Shown here one piece after another: positions 9,069 to 16,856 of a DNA stretch of 64,000 nucleotides. Within the stretch, counting starts at the first letter, position 1. Each line of letters begins with the position of its first letter. Position numbers and translations under genes: made by a program. Below the pieces are notes generated by a model. It worked only from the letters and a program-made list of their open reading frames with translations, had not been told where the DNA came from and did no database searches. The DNA is from CAVSLM01 sp963728895 (GTDB lineage: Bacteria; Pseudomonadota; Gammaproteobacteria; JBBQDK01): NCBI GenBank assembly GCA_963728895.1, contig CAVSLM010000002.1, forward strand, positions 186,001 through 250,000, read 5' to 3'.

Positions 9069-11196
9069 TGCGAAAGCTACTCGCTTCAGGGATCCTCGGA
9101 CTGCTGCTGGGCTTGGGGACGGCCGCACTCGCGGCGCAGGAGTTTTCTCCCAGGACCCGCGCAATCGCGGCGCCGGCACCTCACGCACTGGTGATCGGCA
9201 ACGCCGCCTACGCGGAGCGCACATTGCACAATCCGGTGAACGACGCACATGCCATGGCTGCGGCGCTGCGCGGTCTCGGCTTCCAGGTGGAGCTTCACAC
9301 CGATCTCGACGCCGCTCGCATGGAGCACGTGCTGCTCGACTTCGGCGCGCGCCTGGAGGACGGGACGACCGGATTGTTCTATTTCGCGGGTCACGGCGTG
9401 CGCGCGGGTGGTTCGGACCTGCTGCTGCCGATCGATGCAGATCCGGGTGCGGCGCGCTCGATACTCGGCAAGGGCATGGACGTGCGTACCGTGCTCGAGG
9501 AGCTGGCGCCACGCGGCTCGGAGCGCAGCGCGCTGGTGCTGGTCGATGCCTGCCGCGACGGTCCGTTCACCGTGGCCGGCGCGCGTGACGCGCAGGCAGG
9601 CTCGGGCGTTGCCGCTCGGGCGTTCGTCGGCTATGCGACGACACCCGGGGGCGGTGCAAGCGACGGCGCGGGCGGCCACGGGTTGTACACCGCTGCCCTG
9701 CTGCAGGCGTTCGCCGAGCCCGGTCTCGACCTGCCCGCTGCACTGGCTCAGGCCGCCGTGCGCGTTCGCAGTCTCAGCGGGGGAACGCAGGTCCCCGAGT
9801 ACCGCGGTGCCGTGCCGCGCAGTCTCGACCGCCTGCAGCCTGTGGCGAGCCCGGAGCGTGTGGGCGGCGGCGCAGCGGCTGCCACTCTGGCAATGGGCGA
9901 CACAGCCCAACGCGGTATCCTGCCCGCCGATGGGGCGGCACGCTACGAGCTGGAGTTCTGGGAGTCGATCAAGGATAGCGAGCATCCCTCGGACTACGAG
10001 GCATACCTGCAGGCCTACCCCAACGGCCGATTCGCGCCACTCGCCAAGGCACGCATCGCCAGGCTGCGCAAGAATGCGCCCGCCGCTCAGTCGCACCAGC
10101 GCAGCCCAGCGTCTCGCCCACGCCGGCCAAGGCGGCCGGGCCGACCGTGCCGGTCAAGGAGATGGACGCCCACTATGCCGCCACCCAGGCGAGCAATGTG
10201 CGCGCGGGGCCGTCCGTCAGATCGGATGTGGTGGGAAATCTGACGTCCGGCAGCAGCGTGCATGTCACCGGGCGAGTGATCGGTGCCGACTGGTATCAGG
10301 TCAAGACCGAGGATGGCACTACCGGTTATGTGTACGCCGATCTGCTGAAAGAGACGGCGCCACCCGCTCCGGCGCCGAGCGCTCCGCCCGCCATGCATTA
10401 CGCTCCGGCGCCGACTGCGTCCTCGCCGCCGAGTCCGCCACCGGCGCATGCAGCAGGCACCTCCGCCGCCGGGTCGCCGGGCGCAGGGACCTTCCGCGAC
10501 TGTGACGGCTGTCCCGAGATGATTGCCATCAAACCGGGCAGCTTCGTGATGGGAACGAACACCGGCGACCGCTCCGAGGGACCAGCGCACCGAGTGACCA
10601 TTTCCGAGCCCTACGCCATCGGCAGATTCGAAGTGACCCTCGGTGAGTGGAAGCAATGCGCGAGCGCGGGCGGCTGCAGCTTCACTCCGAAGACTGCCGG
10701 CACCGACGACCAGACGCCGATCCGCGACGTGAGCTGGGTCAACGCCCAGGAGTACGTGCGCTGGCTGAGCGCCGCAACCGGCAAGCATTACCGGCTGCCG
10801 ACCGAAGCCGAATGGGAATATGCGGCGCGCGCCGGAACCAGCACCCGTTACTGGTGGGGCGAGAAGATGGCGAGTGGCAAGGCCAACTGCAAGGACTGCG
10901 GGGGGGCGTGGAATGTGGAGGAACCGGCCGAAGTGGGATCATTCGAGCCCAATCCCTTCGGCCTGTACGATGTCAGCGGCAGCGTCTGGGAGTGGGTCGC
11001 CGACTGCTGGCACAAGGACTACGACGGCGCGCCGACGGATGGCAAAGTCTGGGAAGATCGGGGCTGTCAGGAACGCGTGATCCGCGGCGGCTCGTGGCGC
11101 AACGACTCCACCTACATGCATTCCCCATCACGCTTCTACTACGACGCCGACGTGCGTTACCTGCTGAACGGATTCCGCGTCGCGCGCGACATGTAG
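9069..11196 (+). CDS. Exported caspase-like / SH3 / SUMF1 (FGE-sulfatase) fusion, one frameshift
   Basis: Two overlapping frames make one protein of about 709 residues. It has a signal peptide (MRKLLASGILGLLLG...). A caspase-like C14 domain follows, with the catalytic His in FYFAGHGVRAGG (about residue 108) and Cys in LVLVDACRDG (about 162). A linker with a YEAYLQAYPNGRFAPLAKARI repeat-like segment leads to a bacterial SH3 domain (SNVRAGPSVRSDVVG, WYQVKTEDGTTGYVY), a Pro/Ala linker, and a C-terminal SUMF1/FGE-type domain (GSFVMGTNTGDRSEGPAHRV, RLPTEAEWEYAARAG, SVWEWVADC, RGGSWRND). The frame changes at about 10080-10092, where one base too many is present. It is convergent with the kinase gene, 9 bp apart. 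A periplasmic peptidase or scaffold is likely; its substrate is unknown. Confidence 0.8.
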
Positions 11197-11205
11197 TGGG
11201 GCGGG

Positions 11206-13353
11206 CTAGGAAGCGCCCTTCGGCGCGGTCTTGATCAGCACGAAGTCGGCGGCCAACTGCTTCGGCCCTGCATTCTGCGCGATGCGTGTCAGCTTTTCAC
11301 GCAGTGCCTCGAGATAGTCGGCCGCCGGCTCGGCCTCGCTGCGCGGTGTGTCGAACAGCGGCTCGGGCGTGGTCAGGATGACGATCAACTCGGTGCCGAA
11401 CGGCTCGGACACGACCCACTCGCCCAGATCGCCGATGGTCGCCGAATAATTCGGCGGCGCCTGGTTCTGGGGCACGCGCGGATTCGGGACCATGTGCACC
11501 ACCGAGCCATCGAGCGCGTAGTAGTCGACGTTCACGTAGGAATCGTAGCCGGGCGTGCGAATGTCGAGCACCAGCGGCTCCCCACTGACGAAGGCGGACT
11601 CGCGGTTGCGGGTGCGAATGGAAGTGCCCAGGTCCTCATCATGATTGGCCACCCAGTAGGGGGCATAGAGCTCGACCACGCCGCATTTCTCGTCACTGAT
11701 CCGCTGCAGATCGGCACTCACGCCCTTGACTCCCGGCAGCGCACGCATCGTCTGCTCCAGCTGCCGCAGGTCGAGCCGTGACGAGGCATATCCGTTCACC
11801 GCCACCACGCCGCTCTGTACGCTGAAGCGCAAGGCCGCGCAGTGCTGCCCGGCAAGGACCGCTCTCACGGCTTCCGGCGAAACCGCAACGGGCGCGGCCG
11901 GAGCCGTCTGCGTACGCTCGCGCTCGACCGGGCGGACGGGAATCTCCGAAACCGGTTCGTGCACACGCGGCCCGGGCTCCGCCGCCGGCCGCGGCGCAAC
12001 CGCCGGACTCGGCACCGGCGGGGGAAGCGCGTTGGCGATGGCCGTCGTGGCGACCTGCTGCACGGGTCTCGCGAGGTAGTAGCTGACCGATGCTGTGACC
12101 ACCACCAGCAGCACCACCGCGGCGACAAACACCGGCACCGGTATCGCCTTGGCCTCCGGTTTCATGTCCGCCACGAAACGCTGCACCGAGGGCGTACGCA
12201 AGGCGCGGTCGAAAGCCAGCGCCGAGCGCAGCGCCTTCCACTGGCGGCGGGTCAGATTGCGTCGCTCGACCTGCAGGCCGCCGTCGCGGGCCTCGGTTGC
12301 CTGCATGCGGCCGAAGGGGTGACGCCCGGTGAGCATTTCATAGGTGATGCAGGCGAGCGCATAGACATCGTCCTGGGGGCTGGGCTCGCGGTGCTCGAGC
12401 ATTTCCGGGCTGGCATAGGTGGGCGTCAGCGCGCCCAGCGAGCCGGGATCGAAACGGGTCGCCTCCATATCGACGTCACCGCGCTGAAAGGCGCGCGCGA
12501 TGCCGAAGTCGATGACCTTCACCGGGCCGGCATCGGTGAGAATGACATTGGCGGGTTTGAAATCGGCGTGGATGATGCCGTTGTCGTGCGCGAAGCTCAG
12601 CGCGTGCGCCATGCCTTCCAGGATGCGCATCGCGTCCGGCTCCGGCATTCCCTGGAACTTGGGCGCGCGCAGCGTCTGCGCCAGCGATTTGCCCGACAGG
12701 TACTCCATGGTCATGAAAACCGTGCTGCCGTCACGATCGAAGTCGTAAACGCGCACGATGTTCGGATGCGCGAGGCTCTGGCATTTCTTGGCCTCGCGCT
12801 GCAGAGCGATCAGCGAATCAGGGTGGGCGCGGAACTCGATGTTGAGCACCTTGACGGCTACGTAGGGATTGCGGTCGTCGGCCTCGAGCTTGCGCCGGTC
12901 CAGCGCCTTGTACACCGTGCTCATCCCACCGGAGCCGATGCAGGTCATGAGCTCGAAGCGGCCGTTGAGCACGTCGCCCGGACCCTTGACCGGCTCGGAG
13001 GAGGCGGCGAGCTGGGCATGGGGGGCGGCGCGGGTACCGCTGCCCGTCATGGGCGCCGCCTCGCGTTCGCGGAACAGTCCGGTAGCGAGGTGGGTGCGGC
13101 TGACGTCCTGATCGGCGACGTCATGGCCGGACATCGGGGACACATCATTGGAGGCCTGCTTGATCCTGCGCTTGACGGCATCGTGCACGTCCGGGGGGAG
13201 CGGCAGGCGGGTGTTTTCCTCGTCGAGCGCATTGAGCAGCCACATGCCGTCGGCGCGGCCGTCTGCAAGAATGCGTTCCAGCTCGGCGAGCAGGCCTTCG
13301 CGAGTCAGGGCGCCGCTACGGAAGGATCTGAGTGCCTGCGCGAGACTGGCCAT
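11206..13353 (-). CDS. Hanks-type Ser/Thr kinase with membrane anchor and DUF4384 tail
   Basis: A 715-residue membrane kinase. A short alpha-helical N-terminus precedes the kinase domain (about residues 132-400), which has the glycine loop IGSGGMSTVYKA, lysine in PYVAVKVLN, catalytic loop IIHADFKPANV (HAD instead of HRD, Asp kept), DFG in KVIDFGIAR and PTYASPEM in the activation segment. One transmembrane helix (about 404-425) leads to a Pro-rich linker, a BON-like stretch (VQSGVVAVNGYASSRLDL) and a C-terminal DUF4384-type domain (YYALDGSVVHMVPNPR, FGTELIVILTTPEPL) outside the cytoplasm. It starts 17 bp after the PP2C gene, so kinase and phosphatase form one operon. The replacement of Arg in HRD suggests activation-loop phosphorylation is not used in the usual way. 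Confidence 0.92.
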   Translation of the reverse strand: MASLAQALRSFRSGALTREGLLAELERILADGRADGMWLLNALDEENTRLPLPPDVHDAVKRRIKQASNDVSPMSGHDVADQDVSRTHLATGLFREREAAPMTGSGTRAAPHAQLAASSEPVKGPGDVLNGRFELMTCIGSGGMSTVYKALDRRKLEADDRNPYVAVKVLNIEFRAHPDSLIALQREAKKCQSLAHPNIVRVYDFDRDGSTVFMTMEYLSGKSLAQTLRAPKFQGMPEPDAMRILEGMAHALSFAHDNGIIHADFKPANVILTDAGPVKVIDFGIARAFQRGDVDMEATRFDPGSLGALTPTYASPEMLEHREPSPQDDVYALACITYEMLTGRHPFGRMQATEARDGGLQVERRNLTRRQWKALRSALAFDRALRTPSVQRFVADMKPEAKAIPVPVFVAAVVLLVVVTASVSYYLARPVQQVATTAIANALPPPVPSPAVAPRPAAEPGPRVHEPVSEIPVRPVERERTQTAPAAPVAVSPEAVRAVLAGQHCAALRFSVQSGVVAVNGYASSRLDLRQLEQTMRALPGVKGVSADLQRISDEKCGVVELYAPYWVANHDEDLGTSIRTRNRESAFVSGEPLVLDIRTPGYDSYVNVDYYALDGSVVHMVPNPRVPQNQAPPNYSATIGDLGEWVVSEPFGTELIVILTTPEPLFDTPRSEAEPAADYLEALREKLTRIAQNAGPKQLAADFVLIKTAPKGAS

Positions 13354-13370
13354 GCCGAAGATGCGTAGCG

Positions 13371-14210
13371 TCAGCCGGAGTGCGCGAGCAGGCGCGCAGA
13401 GTCAGGACGGAAGCGGCCGCGATGGCTGTGCATGGGCACTCCGTAGTTTCGTTCTGTTTGGTCGGATGCCGCATCACTGAAGCCGGTTGTCGCTTCGAAG
13501 CGCACCACAGCAACCGTGACATTGTCCCGTGCGCCACGTTCCAGGGTCAAGTCGACCAGCTCGAGACTCGCCTCGTCGCAGTCGTGGCTGCCGAGAACTT
13601 CGGCGATCTCCTCGTCGCTCAGCTCCTTGTTGAGGCCGTCGGTGCACAGCAGGATCAGGTCTCCGTCGCGCAGCATGCCTGCGCGCTCATCCAGCATCAG
13701 CTCGGGCTGTGTACCCAGCGCACGCGTCAGGCGATTCGCAGCAGGATGTGTCGCGGCCTGCTCGCGCTTCAACGCCCCGCGTTCGACCAGATCCTGTGCG
13801 ACGTTGTGATCGCGGGTGAGCTGGGTCAGCTGACCCTCGCGCAGCAGATAGGCCCGGCTGTCGCCCACCCACAGGCACAGCCACTGGCGTCTGAAGACCA
13901 GCAGCGCCACGACCGTGCTGCCCATGAGGCAGTCGTAGCCATAGCGTGCGGCTTCCATATAAACGCGCTGGTTGGCCTCTTCGAGGCGGGTGCGCACCGC
14001 GGTGGCAAACTCATCCATGGAACGCGCGCGGGGAAGATTCAAGAGCGACTCGGCGATCATCATGCTGGCGAGATCGCCACGGGCATGGCCGCCCATACCG
14101 TCTGCCACCAGCCACAGGCCGACGTCGTGCAGATCCAGAACGGCATCTTCATTGACTTTGCGCTGTCGGCCGGCTGTGGTCCGGCAGGCTGACCACCAGC
14201 GATAGCTCAT
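13371..14210 (-). CDS. PP2C-family Ser/Thr phosphatase (first copy)
   Basis: A 279-residue PPM/PP2C phosphatase that should reverse the neighbouring kinase. It carries the metal-binding blocks KVNEDAVLDL, LWLVADGMGGHARGD, WVGDSRAYLL, LTRDHNVAQDLVERG, LILLCTDGLNKELSDEEI and GARDNVTVAVV. The frame is open further upstream (to 14240), but MSYRWWSACRT at 14210 is nearer the conserved start. It lies first in the phosphatase-kinase operon and diverges from the double-glycine peptide genes. A second PP2C gene sits at 28103. Confidence 0.9.
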   Translation of the reverse strand: MSYRWWSACRTTAGRQRKVNEDAVLDLHDVGLWLVADGMGGHARGDLASMMIAESLLNLPRARSMDEFATAVRTRLEEANQRVYMEAARYGYDCLMGSTVVALLVFRRQWLCLWVGDSRAYLLREGQLTQLTRDHNVAQDLVERGALKREQAATHPAANRLTRALGTQPELMLDERAGMLRDGDLILLCTDGLNKELSDEEIAEVLGSHDCDEASLELVDLTLERGARDNVTVAVVRFEATTGFSDAASDQTERNYGVPMHSHRGRFRPDSARLLAHSG

Positions 14211-14538
14211 TCGGTCCACCCCCATCGGTCGCGCAGGCAACTGTGTTCGGTGCCGTTCCCACCATCCGCTACCGCACTTGGGCGGGCAAGAAGTGCGCCG
14301 ATGGCGAGAATTCTAGTTCATCTGGTCTGTGCGATGAAACTGTGGTGTGCCGCAGGCGCCGCTGCTGCTGTCGCAAGCGGACGGCGCCGGCAACGCGCGC
14401 GGCATTCAGCAGGGCGAGCGCGCCAGGCCGCACATTGCCCGACTGCCGGCGCCGCGGTAGCATGAAAGCCGCGTTCGGCGGTGGCCGTCGCCCCCGACCC
14501 CGGGAAGGAAGTCGCCCAAGTCCGTGCAGGAGCGTGCC

Positions 14539-14724
14539 ATGGCAAGAATCGTCATCAAGGATCTCAATGAGAGTCAGGAGCTCGACCGCGAGGCGATGCG
14601 CGCGGTCACCGGCGGCTGGTCGGGAGCGCGCATGCGTCTTGCTGCCCACGCGCCCCACTTCCGTCAGGCGCTGGCATCGGACAATCCCTTCCGGCTGGCG
14701 GCGCTCAGAAGCTCGATTCGCTGA
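14539..14724 (+). CDS. Double-glycine leader peptide 1
   Basis: A 61-residue peptide starting after GCAGGAGCG. Its leader IVIKDLNESQELDREAM ends RAVTGG, the same pattern as three further genes downstream, with a GG cleavage signal for the C39 exporter. The part after GG (WSGARMRLAAHAPHF and on) is basic and Ala/Arg-rich, unlike the Asn/Gln-rich cores of the other three. The stop lies 18 bp before a reversed fragment of the dispersed element, so the core may have been shortened or replaced there. No clear sigma-54 promoter lies upstream. Confidence 0.7.
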   Translation: MARIVIKDLNESQELDREAMRAVTGGWSGARMRLAAHAPHFRQALASDNPFRLAALRSSIR

Positions 14725-14742
14725 TATCTTCCGCGCACCCGA

Positions 14743-14810
14743 TCCAGCCCGGCGCCAGGACGGCTGCGAATTCCGCCAGCTCCCGGGATGCCGACGAGAT
14801 TTCCGGGCTG
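14743..14810 (-). repeat. Dispersed TIR element, left-end fragment in reverse orientation
   Basis: Read on the minus strand, these 68 bp match the first 68 bp of the full copies at 15774 and 36784, from AGCCCGGAAATCTC through GGAGCTGGCGGAATTCGC to CGCCGGGCTGGA, with few differences. The rest of the element is absent. It sits just behind the stop of peptide gene 1. Confidence 0.8.
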
Positions 14811-15074
14811 ACCCGCCTGCCGTAGCCGTCTTTGCATCCCGCCGCACGCGTCCGCGGTACGCTTCGGCCGCGGACCCCGCACGCGCGCAACAGCGCCTTC
14901 ATGCCCGGGCGCACTCGTCCCACGGCGTACTGCGGCGTGTAGCCCCGGACCCGACACCCTGCGCCACAGTCGTTGGCCCTCGCCCGACGAAGCGTCCTGC
15001 CGGAGCGCTGCCCGATACCGGACCGTGGTATCAAGCGCTTGAACCTGCGTTCTTTTTTGCGCCAGCGCAAAGGC

Positions 15075-15090
15075 TGGCACGCCCCCTGCT
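15075..15090 (+). promoter_or_regulatory. Sigma-54 (-24/-12) promoter of peptide genes 2 and 3
   Basis: TGGCACGCCCCCTGCT has the GG and GC dinucleotides exactly 10 bp apart and a perfect TGGCACG upstream half. Transcription should begin near 15102, about 60 nt before the peptide 2 start. An activator of the matching class is encoded at 16857-18125. Confidence 0.8.
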
Positions 15091-15162
15091 CTATCCCGGC
15101 CATGAGCGCAGGCTCATGACCGAAACCCCAGACCCCTTACTTACGAAACCGGAGATACCACC

Positions 15163-15435
15163 ATGCTGACCATCAAAGACCTGAACAAGACCGCACAGCT
15201 CGACCGCGAGGCGCTGGCCTCGGTGCGCGGCGGCCACTTTCTGCTGCCCTCGTTCTTCTCCTCCAAGAGCAAGCTCGACTTCTCCGCCGAGCAGTCGATC
15301 GGCCAGGTGCAGGACATCGTCAACCAGAACGGCAACAATGTCGCCTTCGCCGATGACATCAAGTCCGTCATCAAGCCCACCCAGCGCGCGCAGAACAACA
15401 TCAACTTCGGCGGCTTCAGCCCGGTGCCGTTCTAA
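15163..15435 (+). CDS. Double-glycine leader peptide 2
   Basis: A 90-residue peptide preceded by ACCGGAGATACCACC. Leader TIKDLNKTAQLDREAL ends ASVRGG; cleavage after GG would leave a 66-residue product. The product starts HFLLPSFFSSKSKL and turns Asn/Gln-rich and repetitive (SIGQVQDIVNQNGNNVAF, then QNNINFGGF), with no cysteines, so a disulfide or lanthipeptide bacteriocin is unlikely. It is transcribed from the sigma-54 promoter at 15075, with peptide 3 some 70 bp downstream. Confidence 0.8.
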   Translation: MLTIKDLNKTAQLDREALASVRGGHFLLPSFFSSKSKLDFSAEQSIGQVQDIVNQNGNNVAFADDIKSVIKPTQRAQNNINFGGFSPVPF

Positions 15436-15506
15436 CCCGACATCGGGGCCGGTGACAAACGAGAAGCACGGTCACCGGTCCCGGCCACCGAACAGGAGAA
15501 ACTCCC

Positions 15507-15770
15507 ATGGCACAACTCACCATCCGCGACCTCGAGCACAGCGCCGAGCTCGACGCCCAGGCCCGTAGCGAAGTGCGCGGCGGCGGCTCCTGGCTCGACG
15601 GCCTGGGTCCGGTCGCCAATGTCGACATCGACATCGAGCAGAACATCATTCAGCTGCAGAAAATCAACGTCAACGCCCTCAACGACGTCGGCGTGATCGG
15701 GCCGAGCTTCGGCGGTCTGCGCCTCAACCTCAAGCCCGAGCAGCGGGCCAGCACCAGCGTGCTCTTCTAG
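15507..15770 (+). CDS. Double-glycine leader peptide 3
   Basis: An 87-residue peptide with a good AACAGGAGAAACTCCC ribosome-binding region. Leader LTIRDLEHSAELDAQARS ends EVRGG. The core GSWLDGLGPVANVDIDIEQN continues with alternating hydrophobic and Asn/Gln positions (IIQLQKINVNALNDVGVIG), and lacks cysteine. The same Q-[IV]-x-x-[IV]-N flavour is seen in peptides 2 and 4. The full dispersed element begins 3 bp after its stop codon. It probably shares the transcript of peptide 2. Confidence 0.8.
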   Translation: MAQLTIRDLEHSAELDAQARSEVRGGGSWLDGLGPVANVDIDIEQNIIQLQKINVNALNDVGVIGPSFGGLRLNLKPEQRASTSVLF

Positions 15771-15773
15771 CTG

Positions 15774-16029
15774 GCCCGGAAATCTCACCAGCATCGCGGG
15801 AGCTGGCGGAATTCGCAGCCGTCCTGGCGCCGGGCTGGAGCGAATGGGGTAGCCGTAGCTACCCCTTGAGTTAGACCTGAGCCAGGGCGAGCGAGAAACC
15901 GCCAGAACCGGGATAGGCCGGCGGCGTAAACAGTGTTTCATGGCTCGGCGATCGTGAAGCATGCCAAGTCTTCCCTGGCGTTCCATTCACCACCGGCCAG
16001 TCGCTGGCCGGCTGGTGAGTTTTCCGGAC
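15774..16029 (+). repeat. Dispersed TIR element, full copy A
   Basis: About 256 bp bounded by inverted ends: left GGCCCGGAAATCTCACCAGC and right GCTGGTGAGTTTTCCGGAC. It matches copy B (36784-37041) along its length, including the block GTTAGACCTGAGCCAGGGCG and the palindromic ACCGGCCAG...CTGGCCGGC near the right end. There is no transposase frame inside, so it resembles a MITE or a structured mobile repeat. It separates peptide genes 3 and 4. Confidence 0.85.
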
Positions 16030-16036
16030 TGGACCC

Positions 16037-16062
16037 CGGGGTCGGTGCAAACACCGACCCCG
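16037..16062 (+). terminator. Hairpin after peptide genes 2-3 and the element
   Basis: A perfect 11-bp stem (CGGGGTCGGTG, loop CAAA, CACCGACCCCG) followed by ATTTT. It would end the peptide 2-3 transcript before the separate promoter of peptide 4. Confidence 0.6.
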
Positions 16063-16212
16063 ATTTTCCAACAAGTGGGGGGAAGGCCGTTGGCTCGGGT
16101 CCAACCCTTCAGGGACACCGGTGCGGCGGGTCACCGTCGGCGGGTGCTGATTGAGCAGGCAAGTAGCTGTACAAGCGAGATATTCTGGAAGTGCCCGCCG
16201 AACAACGAAGGC

Positions 16213-16228
16213 TGGCACGGTGAGTGCA
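16213..16228 (+). promoter_or_regulatory. Sigma-54 (-24/-12) promoter of peptide gene 4
   Basis: TGGCACGGTGAGTGCA again has GG and GC 10 bp apart and the same perfect TGGCACG half as the promoter at 15075. The predicted start of transcription is near 16240, about 64 nt before the peptide 4 ATG. Spacing to the gene matches that of peptide 2. Confidence 0.8.
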
Positions 16229-16303
16229 AATCAGAGGACAAGCGCGGACACCGCCGAAGGCGATCGAAGCGATTCTGACCTGACAGCAAGACGGAGAACG
16301 AAC

Positions 16304-16606
16304 ATGGCCAACATCGTGATCAAAGACCTTCCCGCCAGCGGTGAGCTGGACCGCGCCGCAATGGCCGGCCTGAGCGGCGGCGGCAGCATTTCCTTCGGCT
16401 TCATCGTGCCCTACCGGCGTCCGAGTGCCGGCACGAGCCCGACGGTGCTCAACCAGTACTTCCAGGTGAACCAGTACTTCGCCGACCAGATCCAGATCAT
16501 CAACCAGAACCAGTTCGTCAACATCGACAATTCGAACAATGCCAACGTGGTGCTGGGCGAAGGCGCGAAAAACGACCTGCCGACGACGCTGCTTCCCGGC
16601 GTGTGA
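16304..16606 (+). CDS. Double-glycine leader peptide 4
   Basis: A 100-residue peptide after GACGGAGAACGAAC. Leader IVIKDLPASGELDRAAM ends AGLSGG. The core starts GSISFGFIVPYRRPSAG, then becomes strongly Asn/Gln-rich (LNQYFQVNQYFADQIQIINQ, NQFVNIDNSNNANVVLG). It has no cysteine and few charges. This composition is reminiscent of self-assembling or beta-solenoid peptides, though that is inference. The frame is open upstream to 16151, but the shared leader fixes the start. It ends just before a palindromic hairpin and the convergent regulator gene. Confidence 0.82.
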   Translation: MANIVIKDLPASGELDRAAMAGLSGGGSISFGFIVPYRRPSAGTSPTVLNQYFQVNQYFADQIQIINQNQFVNIDNSNNANVVLGEGAKNDLPTTLLPGV

Positions 16607-16612
16607 TCCTGA

Positions 16613-16634
16613 CGGGGGTCCGATCGGACCCCCG
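16613..16634 (+). terminator. Palindromic hairpin between convergent peptide 4 and regulator genes
   Basis: CGGGGGTCC followed by GATC and its complement forms a perfect 22-bp palindrome 6 bp after the peptide 4 stop. It lacks a T-run, so termination is plausible but not certain. Confidence 0.45.
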
Positions 16635-16856
16635 GTACGCTGGGCTTGCGGGCCTGCCCCACCTCCCCGGGGCCATGGTGCGCTGCCGATGGATGGCCTG
16701 CGGAAGCGGCTGTAACGAACGAATCAGGCGCCGCCTGCTGCGCGCAGCGCAGAGGAACACCGAGGAAGCCGGGCCGGGATCGGCATCCGGCCCCGCATCG
16801 ATCTGCCGGTTCGCACACGTTCACACACGTTCATCTTCGCGTGAAGTGGCGCGGAC

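Noticed and set aside
14350..14372. Possible sigma-54 site upstream of peptide gene 1 (GGTGTGCCGC...)
   Set aside because: The spacing fits but both halves deviate strongly from consensus, unlike the two clear sites downstream.
14810..15070. Small open frames between peptide genes 1 and 2
   Set aside because: None has the shared leader or a ribosome-binding site; part of the stretch is repeat-derived.
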